This document shows positions 1-6,011 of a DNA stretch of 14,674 nt, one piece after another (the stretch's first letter is position 1; each line of letters starts with the position of its first letter). This stretch comes from Oceanospirillaceae bacterium. GTDB taxonomy: Bacteria; Pseudomonadota; Gammaproteobacteria; Pseudomonadales; Balneatricaceae. Position numbers and translations under genes: made by a program. The stretch is from NCBI GenBank assembly GCA_003523085.1, contig DPHD01000097.1:5226-19899 (forward strand). Direction: 5' to 3'. A model generated the notes under the pieces. It ran no database searches and had not been told where the DNA came from. It saw only the letters and a list, made by a program, of their open reading frames with translations.

Positions 1-327
1 ATTGCCATAGACCAGTTGGGTAATGCCTTGTCGGGCGGTTACGCCGATTCCACTATTTCTGCACGGGTGGGGTATAACGCTCGTCATTCGAACCCAATCA
101 CCCGTGAGTATTGGCGTTTTCTCGAATGGTTGATTAACTACTGTTTTTACCCGCTGGATGGCCCTGATCATTGTTATCAAGCCTATCTAAGCGGCAACAA
201 AAGCCACTACCGCGATGGTAGCGACTTGATGCGTCTGATTTTGAGTGTGCTGATTATAGTTAATGCCGTGCCTATCATTGTTGCAACCCGAATGCTGGCG
301 TGGCGGCAGACAAAAACTAAAGTTTAA
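1..327 (+). CDS. Conserved hypothetical membrane protein, 3' end only
   Basis: The reading frame is open from the first base of the window to a TAA at 325-327, so the start lies upstream and about 108 C-terminal residues are visible. The visible part begins IAIDQLGNALSGG and continues with D-STISAR, a Trp/Tyr-rich stretch, and a DHCYQAYLSG segment. A hydrophobic helix near the end (LILSVLIIVNAVPIIVA) could span the membrane. From memory, the pattern 'DQ-x2-NAL-x-GG-x-DSTIS-R' followed by an HC-x2-AY motif occurs in small uncharacterised proteobacterial proteins, some of them phage-linked. I do not recognise a function. The last 11 bases overlap the 3' end of the convergent ygfZ gene. Confidence 0.6.
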   Translation: MAIDQLGNALSGGYADSTISARVGYNARHSNPITREYWRFLEWLINYCFYPLDGPDHCYQAYLSGNKSHYRDGSDLMRLILSVLIIVNAVPIIVATRMLAWRQTKTKV

Positions 328-1270
328 TACGTTCAAACACTTGCGGGTCAATGTCGTAGGGTAGGGGTGTTATGGTGATGGCGGCGTCTTCCTGCTCATG
401 CAAATGTAATTGATCTTCTGTGGCTTCGGCGCGATTAATGACGGCAGTAAAGGCATAGCGGTTGTTGCCAAGCGATGCAGTACTAACTACCTTACCCACG
501 TTTTTACGTTTGCTGGCATCAATTTGTTGGCCTACTTCTAGTGCTTGGCCAGTGGCGACTTCGCCAATAAATAGGTGGCGCTTGAGCTTACCTAGATATT
601 GCATGCGGGCCACGATTTCTTGCCCTGTGTAGCAACCCTTCTTAAAATCAATAGCACCTGTGGCTTGTAAGTTGAGCATTTGTGGTACGTAACTGTCGCT
701 AATCTCTGGGGTGACGTAGGCTATGCCTAGGTTGATTTGTGTGGCTTCAAAGTCTTGTACCGCACCTGCTTTTGCAGCCTCGGCTAAAGTATCGGTGACA
801 CGCTGGGCTGCATCGACTAAACAGTAGACGATGAAGGTATTCCCATCGCTGTCCGCCGCCCAAACAAAGCCGTCATCAAAGGTGCTAATGCTGCGTTGGC
901 TAGTGGGACTGTCGGTGAGTTGCGCAATACATAGGGCAGCCTCGGGCCCCCAAATGGCAAAGCGGCACCATTGCTCGCTAGCGTTAGTGAGTTCGGCTTT
1001 GGAAAAAACGATGTACTTGGCCATGGCTTTTTGTACGGTTTCTACCATGCTCACAGGCATGTGTAATAACAAGCTTTGTTGGTGCTGCACTAGATCAAAG
1101 TTGGCAATCACGTTGCCTTTGGGTGTGCAATAAGCCCCAGCTTGCCCCTGTGAGGTTGAGACAAGGGCAAGGTCGCAAGTCACTTGGCCTTGTAAAAAGG
1201 CAGTGGCGTCTTGGCCGGTTAGGCTAAGGCTGCCAAAATGGTCTAAAGCACAATAATAAGTGGGGTTCAT
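317..1270 (-). CDS. ygfZ: YgfZ/GcvT-fold folate-binding protein (Fe-S cluster/tRNA-modification factor)
   Basis: This is a 317-residue protein of the YgfZ family, which has the fold of the aminomethyltransferase GcvT. In E. coli the family helps maintain certain Fe-S enzymes, including the MiaB tRNA methylthiotransferase. The diagnostic motif KGCYTGQE is present with its conserved cysteine at residue 213, followed by VARMQYLGKLKR. The N-terminus has the typical 'F-LQGQVTCDL' segment. I chose the ATG at 1268-1270. The frame extends upstream to a TTG at 1300, but the extra ten residues do not look like family sequence and neither start has a strong Shine-Dalgarno. The gene diverges from sdhE across a 94-bp spacer. 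Its stop overlaps the preceding convergent gene. Confidence 0.93.
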   Translation of the reverse strand: MNPTYYCALDHFGSLSLTGQDATAFLQGQVTCDLALVSTSQGQAGAYCTPKGNVIANFDLVQHQQSLLLHMPVSMVETVQKAMAKYIVFSKAELTNASEQWCRFAIWGPEAALCIAQLTDSPTSQRSISTFDDGFVWAADSDGNTFIVYCLVDAAQRVTDTLAEAAKAGAVQDFEATQINLGIAYVTPEISDSYVPQMLNLQATGAIDFKKGCYTGQEIVARMQYLGKLKRHLFIGEVATGQALEVGQQIDASKRKNVGKVVSTASLGNNRYAFTAVINRAEATEDQLHLHEQEDAAITITPLPYDIDPQVFERIKL

Positions 1271-1364
1271 AGTCAATATCTTGATGGCTGACAGGCGCAA
1301 AAGGCCGGATTGAGTTAATATGTTTGCTTAGGGTATATGGTATGGGCTGCGGCCGAGGATTTCA
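1271..1364. promoter_or_regulatory. Divergent ygfZ/sdhE intergenic region with a possible sdhE promoter
   Basis: This 94-bp spacer separates the divergent starts of ygfZ and sdhE. On the plus strand, TTGAGT (1310-1315) and TATATG (1334-1339) are 18 bp apart and could be a modest sigma-70 promoter for sdhE-ygfX. A GAGG at about 1354-1357 is a plausible sdhE ribosome-binding site. I found no convincing promoter for ygfZ. The assignment is by eye only. Confidence 0.3.
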
Positions 1365-1625
1365 ATGTTGAACGAAACAGAATTAAAGCGCCAAGTGTGG
1401 CACAGCCGCCGAGGCATGTTAGAGCTGGATGTCTTGTTGGGCCCGTTTGCTACCCATGCGCTGCCACAGATAAGCGCAGCGCAACAACAAGTGTATGTGC
1501 GCTTGTTGAGCCAGCAAGACCCAGATTTATTTGCTTGGTTTATGGGTCACCAACAGAGTGACGATAAAGAATTAGCGGCCATGGTGGCCTTGGTACAAGA
1601 TTATGCTCAGTCGGGCCAAATTTAA
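1365..1625 (+). CDS. sdhE: SdhE, succinate dehydrogenase flavinylation factor
   Basis: This 86-residue protein is the size of the SdhE/YgfY family. The family promotes covalent attachment of FAD to the flavoprotein subunits of succinate dehydrogenase and fumarate reductase. The defining RGxxE motif is visible as RGMLE at residues 16-20, followed by LDVLL. The body and the acidic tail with Trp58 match the family's five-helix shape. The ATG at 1365 follows a GAGG about 7 bases upstream. Its last 23 bases overlap the start of ygfX, so translation of the two is probably coupled. The E. coli pair was once described as the antitoxin/toxin CptB/CptA. The flavinylation role is the better-supported one for SdhE. 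Confidence 0.95.
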   Translation: MLNETELKRQVWHSRRGMLELDVLLGPFATHALPQISAAQQQVYVRLLSQQDPDLFAWFMGHQQSDDKELAAMVALVQDYAQSGQI

Positions 1626-2049
1626 GCTTAAGCCGTCTGCCCAACTAACCCGCGTGGGCGTGTTAGTGTGGGGGCTTTTGAGTGCCTGTGCCTATACTGT
1701 TGCCGGTGGCTCGTGGCTGAGCCTGAGTTACGCCCTGTTAGCCGCTTTTGTGGTTGGTTTTTGGTTGTGGCGCTATGCGTGGCTTAAGGACCCCACTAGT
1801 GTGGTGGCCGTGAGCTGGACACCAGAAGAGCTATGTTGTTATTTGGCTAATGGTGAGCAAGTTAGCGGTACTATCTTGCCCAAGTCGGCCTTTAATCCGC
1901 AGTTTATTACGCTCCACCTAAGCACCATTGACGGGGGTAAATATTGGTGGCCCTTGATGGCAGATAGTGGCCCTGCCGACGGCTTGCGTAAATTACGCGT
2001 GTTTGGGCGTTGGCATCAGCAAGAGCCGCCTAATGCCAATCGAAGTTAG
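1603..2049 (+). CDS. ygfX: YgfX family inner-membrane protein
   Basis: This 148-residue protein starts inside sdhE. Two hydrophobic helices (about residues 15-34 and 39-61) are followed by a soluble cytoplasmic domain that ends near a LRKLRVFGRW segment, which is typical of YgfX (CptA). E. coli YgfX has been reported to interfere with FtsZ/MreB and to interact with SdhE, but its physiological role is unsettled. The family assignment rests on the sdhE overlap, the two-helix topology, the length and the C-terminal motif, because sequence conservation in the family is low. The last 20 bases overlap the 3' end of the convergent nadB gene, so both proteins share DNA at their C-termini. Confidence 0.85.
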   Translation: MLSRAKFKLKPSAQLTRVGVLVWGLLSACAYTVAGGSWLSLSYALLAAFVVGFWLWRYAWLKDPTSVVAVSWTPEELCCYLANGEQVSGTILPKSAFNPQFITLHLSTIDGGKYWWPLMADSGPADGLRKLRVFGRWHQQEPPNANRS

Positions 2050-3634
2050 ACGGCGTTAAAATCGTGTTGCGGGCAAGAGTTTGGGTGTGGGGGTAGTCTA
2101 AGGTGTAGTGTAAACCTCGGCTTTCTTTGCGCTTTTGAGCGCTATGGATAATGATTGAAGCCACTAATGCTAGGTTACGTAATTCAATCAAGTCTGCGCT
2201 TATGCGGTAGTTACTATAAAATTCGTTGATTTCACTGAGTAGCAATTCTACCCGATGCTGAGCTCGCGTGAGGCGCTTATCGGTGCGCACAATGCCTACA
2301 TAATCCCACATAAAGCGCCGTAATTCGTCCCAGTTGTGGGAAATGATCACATCTTCATCGGAGTCGGTGACTTGGCTTTCGTCCCAATCTGGGATGTGCA
2401 CGTCAATTTTACTCTCTTGCCAATGGCTCTCAATATGGTGCGCTGCAGCGTGACCATACACAAAACACTCAAGCAGTGAATTACTGGCCAGGCGATTAGC
2501 GCCGTGCAAGCCGGTAAAGGCCGTTTCGCCAATAGCGTATAAACCATCTATGTCGGTCATACCGTTTTGATCGGTAATCACACCACCACAGGTATAGTGC
2601 GCAGCGGGCACCACTGGGATGGGGTCGGTGGCCATGTCGATGCCCAAGTCTAGGCAGCGTTGGTAAATAGTTGGGAAATGGGATTGTACAAACTCGCGGC
2701 CACGGTGGCTGATGTCTAGATACACACAATCGTCACCCAAGCGCTTCATTTCGTGATCGATAGCGCGGGCCACAATGTCTCTTGGGGCGAGTTCTAAACG
2801 CGCATCAAAGCGCTGCATGAAGGCTTCGCCGTTAGCCAGTATTAACTTACCGCCTTCGCCACGTATGGCTTCGGAGATCAAAAATGACTTGGCTTGAGGG
2901 TGGTACAAACAGGTGGGGTGAAATTGGTTAAATTCCATGTTGGCCACCCGGCAGCCAGCGCGCCAAGCCATGGCGATGCCATCGCCAGATGAGCCGTCTG
3001 GGTTGCTGGTATAAAGGTACACTTTGCTGGCGCCGCCGGTGGCTAAAATGACCGCCTTGGCTTGGTAGGCATTAACGTGGCCGGTGGTTTGGTCTAGCAC
3101 GTAGGCGCCTAAACAACGACTGCCTGGCAAACCTAGTTTGGTATCTGTAATCAGATCTATAGCCACTTGATGGCTCAGTAAGTCGAGATTCTCGGCTTCC
3201 TCAGCGCGTTCCAGTAAGGTGCTTGTCACTGCCAAACCGGTGCGGTCCTCGGCATGGATAATGCGCCGATGACTGTGGCCGCCTTCTTTGGTTAAGTGAT
3301 AGCCTGTGGCGTCGTTGGGGTCTTGGGTAAAGGGCACTCGCTGCTCTATGAGCCAATCAACGCTCTGCTTAGCTTGCTCTACGGTAAACTGAATCGCCTC
3401 TGGATTGCCAAGGTTAGCGCCGGCGATGAGGGTGTCTTGAACGTGGTTTTCTAACTGATCTTTGTGATCCAGCACCGCGGCAATGCCACCTTGAGCCTTG
3501 GCGGAGGCGCCGGCATTAAGCTCGTCTTTACTCAGGATCGCAACCCGCCGGTGGGTGGCTAAGCGCAAACCTAAACTAAGGCCAGCCGCACCCGAACCAA
3601 TGATTAGAACGTCGTATGTAAAATCTTGTTGCAT
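2030..3634 (-). CDS. nadB: L-aspartate oxidase
   Basis: NadB oxidises L-aspartate to iminoaspartate with FAD, the first step of de novo NAD synthesis. The 534-residue protein has the N-terminal dinucleotide-binding motif DVLIIGSGAAG (residues 8-18). It also has the substrate/flavin motifs EGGHSHRRIIHAEDRTG, FHPTCLY, SEAIRGEGG and HGANRLASNSLLE, all typical of the succinate dehydrogenase/aspartate oxidase flavoprotein family. The C-terminal helical domain has the expected RRFMWDYVGIVR segment. The frame is open further upstream to a TTG at 3766, but I chose the ATG at 3632-3634 because it places the FAD motif next to the N-terminus and gives the usual length. The partner nadA is not in the window. 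The gene diverges from rpoE, as in many gammaproteobacteria. Confidence 0.96.
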   Translation of the reverse strand: MQQDFTYDVLIIGSGAAGLSLGLRLATHRRVAILSKDELNAGASAKAQGGIAAVLDHKDQLENHVQDTLIAGANLGNPEAIQFTVEQAKQSVDWLIEQRVPFTQDPNDATGYHLTKEGGHSHRRIIHAEDRTGLAVTSTLLERAEEAENLDLLSHQVAIDLITDTKLGLPGSRCLGAYVLDQTTGHVNAYQAKAVILATGGASKVYLYTSNPDGSSGDGIAMAWRAGCRVANMEFNQFHPTCLYHPQAKSFLISEAIRGEGGKLILANGEAFMQRFDARLELAPRDIVARAIDHEMKRLGDDCVYLDISHRGREFVQSHFPTIYQRCLDLGIDMATDPIPVVPAAHYTCGGVITDQNGMTDIDGLYAIGETAFTGLHGANRLASNSLLECFVYGHAAAHHIESHWQESKIDVHIPDWDESQVTDSDEDVIISHNWDELRRFMWDYVGIVRTDKRLTRAQHRVELLLSEINEFYSNYRISADLIELRNLALVASIIIHSAQKRKESRGLHYTLDYPHTQTLARNTILTPSNFDWH

Positions 3635-3640
3635 GTTATG

Positions 3641-3668
3641 GGAACTCGCTGCGCCACACTGAGTCAGT
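3641..3668 (+). promoter_or_regulatory. Candidate sigma-E (autoregulatory) promoter for rpoE
   Basis: GGAACTC (3641-3647) matches six of seven bases of the sigma-E -35 consensus GGAACTT. A GTCAGT follows at 3663-3668 after a 15-bp spacer, which is the right distance for the -10 element (consensus near GTCTAA), but only GTC matches. Sigma-E genes are commonly autoregulated from such a promoter. The predicted transcript would start near 3674 and have a leader of roughly 145 bases. The -35 half is convincing and the -10 half is weak. Confidence 0.35.
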
Positions 3669-3703
3669 ATTTGCAGAGTATGAATAAGAGCAAAGAAAAA
3701 GGT

Positions 3704-3709
3704 ATTATA
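3704..3709 (-). promoter_or_regulatory. nadB -10 element
   Basis: On the minus strand this is an exact TATAAT, about 70 bases upstream of the nadB ATG, giving a leader of roughly 60 bases. At 16-18 bp spacing the sequence upstream does not resemble TTGACA, so an activator or a weak promoter is likely if this is the true -10 box. Confidence 0.45.
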
Positions 3710-3750
3710 ACTTGAGCGCGAAATTGGTGCGAGTCGATCTAATCTGTTGT

Positions 3751-3763
3751 ACTCTAATAGAGT
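3751..3763. repeat. 13-bp perfect palindrome (possible operator)
   Basis: ACTCTA-A-TAGAGT is a perfect inverted repeat with a single central base. TTG and CAA flank it, offset by one base. It lies upstream of the nadB -10 element (about -45 to -60) and downstream of the candidate rpoE start. The form and position suit a dimeric regulator, but I cannot match it to a known NAD or envelope-stress regulator. Confidence 0.4.
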
Positions 3764-3819
3764 CAATCACTCACTCAAATAGCATGGCGTACAGTAATCG
3801 TCTCGATAAGGACACCTAA

Positions 3820-4416
3820 GTGCCCAACCCCGGTACAGAATCCAAAACAGTAGAATCAGATCAACAATTGGTTGAGCGTGTGCAAGCAGGGGACAAGCGT
3901 GCCTTCGATTTGTTGGTGCTTAAGTACCAACACAAAATAATTAGTTTAGTCGGCCGCTATGTTAACGACCACCACGAAGCCATGGATGTGAGCCAAGAAG
4001 CCTTCATCAAGGCCTATCGTGCATTAGCCAACTTTAGGGGCGACAGTCAGTTTTATACCTGGCTTTACCGCATTGCCATTAACACCGCTAAAAATTACTT
4101 GGTGGCACGTAAGCGCAGGCCACCAGACGTTGATGTGGAAGCCAATGAACAAGGCGATTATGGCAGTGCCGATATCATGGCCGATGTTGAGACGCCGGAA
4201 AATCTCATGGCCCGTGATCAATTACAAGACAAGGTGTTTGCCACCTTAGAAAAACTACCCGATGACCTAAGGACTGCGCTCACACTGAGGGAGTTTGAAG
4301 GTATGAGCTACGAACAAATTGCGCAAGTGATGGCGTGTCCCGTAGGTACCGTGCGCTCACGCATATTTAGGGCGCGCGATGCCATCGACAAAGAAGTGGC
4401 TAAGCTCATGGGTTAG
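3820..4416 (+). CDS. rpoE: RNA polymerase sigma-E factor (RpoE/AlgU)
   Basis: This 198-residue ECF sigma factor closely follows E. coli RpoE and Pseudomonas AlgU. Region 2 is visible as DLLVLKYQHKI, then VSQEAFIKAYRAL and the -10-reading FYTWLYRIAINTAKNYLV. Region 4 is visible as LPDDLRTALTLREFEGMSYEQIA with the helix-turn-helix CPVGTVRSRIFRARDAID. It directs the envelope-stress regulon and is held inactive by the membrane anti-sigma factor encoded next. The start is a GTG at 3820 with AAGGA seven bases upstream. No ATG lies nearby in frame, and the N-terminus fits the family (QQLVERVQAGD). It is the first gene of rpoE-rseA-rseC-mucD. Confidence 0.98.
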   Translation: MPNPGTESKTVESDQQLVERVQAGDKRAFDLLVLKYQHKIISLVGRYVNDHHEAMDVSQEAFIKAYRALANFRGDSQFYTWLYRIAINTAKNYLVARKRRPPDVDVEANEQGDYGSADIMADVETPENLMARDQLQDKVFATLEKLPDDLRTALTLREFEGMSYEQIAQVMACPVGTVRSRIFRARDAIDKEVAKLMG

Positions 4417-4530
4417 TTCTGGTGGTTAGAAATAAATTGAACCAAATTCAATATTAGTCGTCCAATGCAGTAACTTTGAAGCTCGTGGTTTTGAATTTTC
4501 CCCCATGAGCCCACTTTAGGAATAGATATT
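4417..4530. promoter_or_regulatory. rpoE-rseA spacer with AT-rich inverted repeat
   Basis: The 114-base gap between rpoE and rseA is AT-rich. An inverted repeat, ATTGAA (4436-4441) and TTCAAT (4447-4452) around a 5-base loop, could form a weak hairpin but has no T-run after it. AGGAA at 4518-4522 is the rseA Shine-Dalgarno. I see no clear promoter. The spacer is larger than in a tightly coupled sigma/anti-sigma pair. Confidence 0.35.
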
Positions 4531-5382
4531 TTGCAACCAACACAAACCACAGCAGACTCAGTACGCGAATCATTATCGGCGCTTATGGATGATGCTGCAC
4601 AGCCCTTGGAATTGCAGCGGGTGTTAAAGGCGAGCCACGATGACAGTCAGGTGCGCGAGCAATGGGCGCGTTATCAGTTGGCCAGTGCAGCCTTAAAGCG
4701 GCAAGCCACCAGTACCAGTTCTCCTTTGAGCTTGGCCGACAGTGTACGCACTGCGCTGGAGTCTGAAGCTACCCTGCAGGTGTCTAAAGCTAGCAATTTG
4801 GCGCACAAGCTAAGCCAGTTTTGGCAGCCCGTAGCGGGTTTGGCCGTGGCAGCTAGTGTCACTGTGGTGATGGTTATGGGCGCCCAACGTATGGGTGTCG
4901 CATCGCAACCCAGTATTATTCCAGCCCAACAGGGCGTGGTTTTGTTAGAACCTAGAAACAGCAATCGTGGTATTGAGTTGGCGAGTACTAACTCGGCTAA
5001 CACTACCGTATCGGTAGCCAACACCAATCAAATCATTCGTTTGCCTGCACCTACACAGGCCGTGAATGCCACCGATGGCCAATGGTTAGCCCAGTATTCC
5101 CCTGCCGGTTTTGTGCTTACCCAACGTAGTTTGGATGACGCCACTCAAACTCCACGCGAAGTATTGACCTATAGCGATGGTGACGCTAGTTTCACGCTTT
5201 ATGTAGAAGCGCTTAATGGCCGTGACATTGCCGAAGGCCATGCTTATGCGGGTTCTAATCTAGTCTTGGGTCAGTCGTTGGATAATGATGGCGAACCAGT
5301 ATTTGTGACCTTAGTGGGACAACTCAATTTGGCGCAAGCTGAGCAAGTGGCCAACTCTGTGGTATCCTTAAAAGCTCAATAA
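4531..5382 (+). CDS. rseA: Anti-sigma-E factor: RseA N-terminal domain fused to an RseB/MucB C-terminal domain
   Basis: This 283-residue membrane protein probably binds and inhibits sigma-E. Residues 10-85 resemble the cytoplasmic RseA/MucA domain: ESLSALMDD (13-21), then a charged helical stretch with REQWARYQLASAAL. One hydrophobic helix (about 100-118) would cross the inner membrane, placing residues 119-283 in the periplasm. The periplasmic part has an Asn/Ser/Thr-rich linker to about 180. It then has a folded domain whose landmarks (PAGF at 191-194, LTYSDGDASFTLYVE from 212, VTLVGQLNLAQAEQVANSVV from 259) match the C-terminal domain of RseB/MucB. E. coli RseA lacks this domain, and RseB is normally a separate secreted protein. 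The TTG start at 4531 has AGGAA nine bases upstream and is needed to retain the SALMD motif. The domain reading is mine and was not searched. Confidence 0.88.
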   Translation: MQPTQTTADSVRESLSALMDDAAQPLELQRVLKASHDDSQVREQWARYQLASAALKRQATSTSSPLSLADSVRTALESEATLQVSKASNLAHKLSQFWQPVAGLAVAASVTVVMVMGAQRMGVASQPSIIPAQQGVVLLEPRNSNRGIELASTNSANTTVSVANTNQIIRLPAPTQAVNATDGQWLAQYSPAGFVLTQRSLDDATQTPREVLTYSDGDASFTLYVEALNGRDIAEGHAYAGSNLVLGQSLDNDGEPVFVTLVGQLNLAQAEQVANSVVSLKAQ

Positions 5383-5389
5383 AGCTTTT
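5370..5389 (+). other. Hairpin across the rseA stop codon
   Basis: AAAAGCT (5370-5376) and AGCTTTT (5383-5389) form a 7-bp inverted repeat with a 6-base loop that contains the rseA stop codon. It ends in four Ts, so it could slow or partly terminate transcription between rseA and rseC. The stem is AT-rich and weak. Confidence 0.25.
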
Positions 5390-5403
5390 CCACGAGCACC
5401 GTT

Positions 5404-5910
5404 ATGCACGACGCTGAATCCATGATCGAACAAGTGGCACAAGTCCACGCCATTGATCAAACCTCTGTCTGGTTAGACACTGTTCGTTTGAGCACGTGCA
5501 ACTCCTGCAGTATGAAAAGCGGCTGTGGCCAACGGCTCATGAATCAAGCCACCGACTGTAAGCGTTCTCGTATTCAATTACCCATACCTTCACACTTGTC
5601 ACTCCAAGTGGGTGACGAAGTGGTGTTGGGCGTACCCCAAAAGGCCTTTATCAAGGCCAGTTTGATGACTTTTGCTATGCCGTTGGTAGTGATGTTAATA
5701 ACAGCCATCATGGCCCAGGCCTTATCGGCTTCAGAGCCCGTTATCGCATTGACGGCATTGCTGGGGTTGGGGTTAGGTCTGGCCTTAGTGCGTTTCTATA
5801 GTCGCAGTTTAAGTGCTTCTAACAATGCAGCTACAAGTAACCAATGGCAGCCCGTCATTTTGCGTCAGCACCAGGCTGAAGATGTACAGGCGCTGCGCTT
5901 TAGCGAGTAG
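5404..5910 (+). CDS. rseC: RseC family membrane protein (SoxR-reducing system / sigma-E operon)
   Basis: This 168-residue RseC/MucC-family inner-membrane protein has an N-terminal cytoplasmic part with the family's cysteine cluster, C32-x2-C35-x5-C41-G and then C52. Two hydrophobic helices follow, at about 86-107 and 113-130, linked by a short loop. In E. coli RseC modulates sigma-E weakly and is linked to the Rsx/Rnf-dependent reduction of SoxR. The cysteines suggest redox or Fe-S chemistry. I give the ATG at 5404. A second in-frame ATG at 5422 begins MIEQV, closer to the usual family start, and neither has a strong Shine-Dalgarno. The gene follows rseA by 21 bases and is probably cotranscribed with it. 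Confidence 0.93.
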   Translation: MHDAESMIEQVAQVHAIDQTSVWLDTVRLSTCNSCSMKSGCGQRLMNQATDCKRSRIQLPIPSHLSLQVGDEVVLGVPQKAFIKASLMTFAMPLVVMLITAIMAQALSASEPVIALTALLGLGLGLALVRFYSRSLSASNNAATSNQWQPVILRQHQAEDVQALRFSE

Positions 5911-6011
5911 GTCGCTGTGCAATGTTGTGTAAAGGGTGCAATTTGTTGGCTCTAGTGGCCTCAATTCGTCGTATATTAAACCACGCCATTCATCTACTAG
6001 AGGAATACGCT
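5911..6011 (+). promoter_or_regulatory. rseC-mucD spacer
   Basis: These 101 bases separate rseC from the mucD start. AGAGGAA at 5999-6005 is a strong Shine-Dalgarno six bases before the ATG at 6012, and it decides the start. The stretch CGTATATTAAA near 5970-5980 could hold a -10 box, but I found no convincing -35 or sigma-E element. Confidence 0.45.

Larger units (their letters stand above)
3635..3819. promoter_or_regulatory. nadB/rpoE divergent control region
   Basis: This 185-bp region separates the divergent starts of nadB and rpoE. Reading toward nadB there is a perfect TATAAT box (plus-strand 3704-3709) with no good -35 element. Reading toward rpoE there is a GGAACTC that resembles a sigma-E -35 box (3641-3647). 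A perfect 13-bp palindrome lies at 3751-3763. An AAGGA at 3808-3812 is a strong Shine-Dalgarno seven bases before the GTG start of rpoE. The sub-elements are listed separately. Confidence 0.6.

Noticed and set aside
1271..1300. TTG start of ygfZ ten codons upstream
   Set aside because: There is no clear Shine-Dalgarno, and the ATG at 1270 gives the usual N-terminus.
1337..1561. 74-codon frame overlapping sdhE in another frame
   Set aside because: sdhE is unambiguous in its own frame, and this product has no recognisable features.
3635..3766. N-terminal extension of nadB to a TTG at 3766
   Set aside because: The extra 44 residues lack family character and would push the FAD motif far from the N-terminus; the region holds the promoter elements instead.
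5946..5975. Sigma-E promoter before mucD (GCAATTT followed by TCAATT)
   Set aside because: Both boxes deviate from consensus and the spacing is ambiguous; it is indistinguishable from chance.
5922..6011. Upstream extension of the mucD frame
   Set aside because: It would place 30 residues before the signal peptide, while the ATG at 6012 has a strong AGAGGAA ribosome-binding site.
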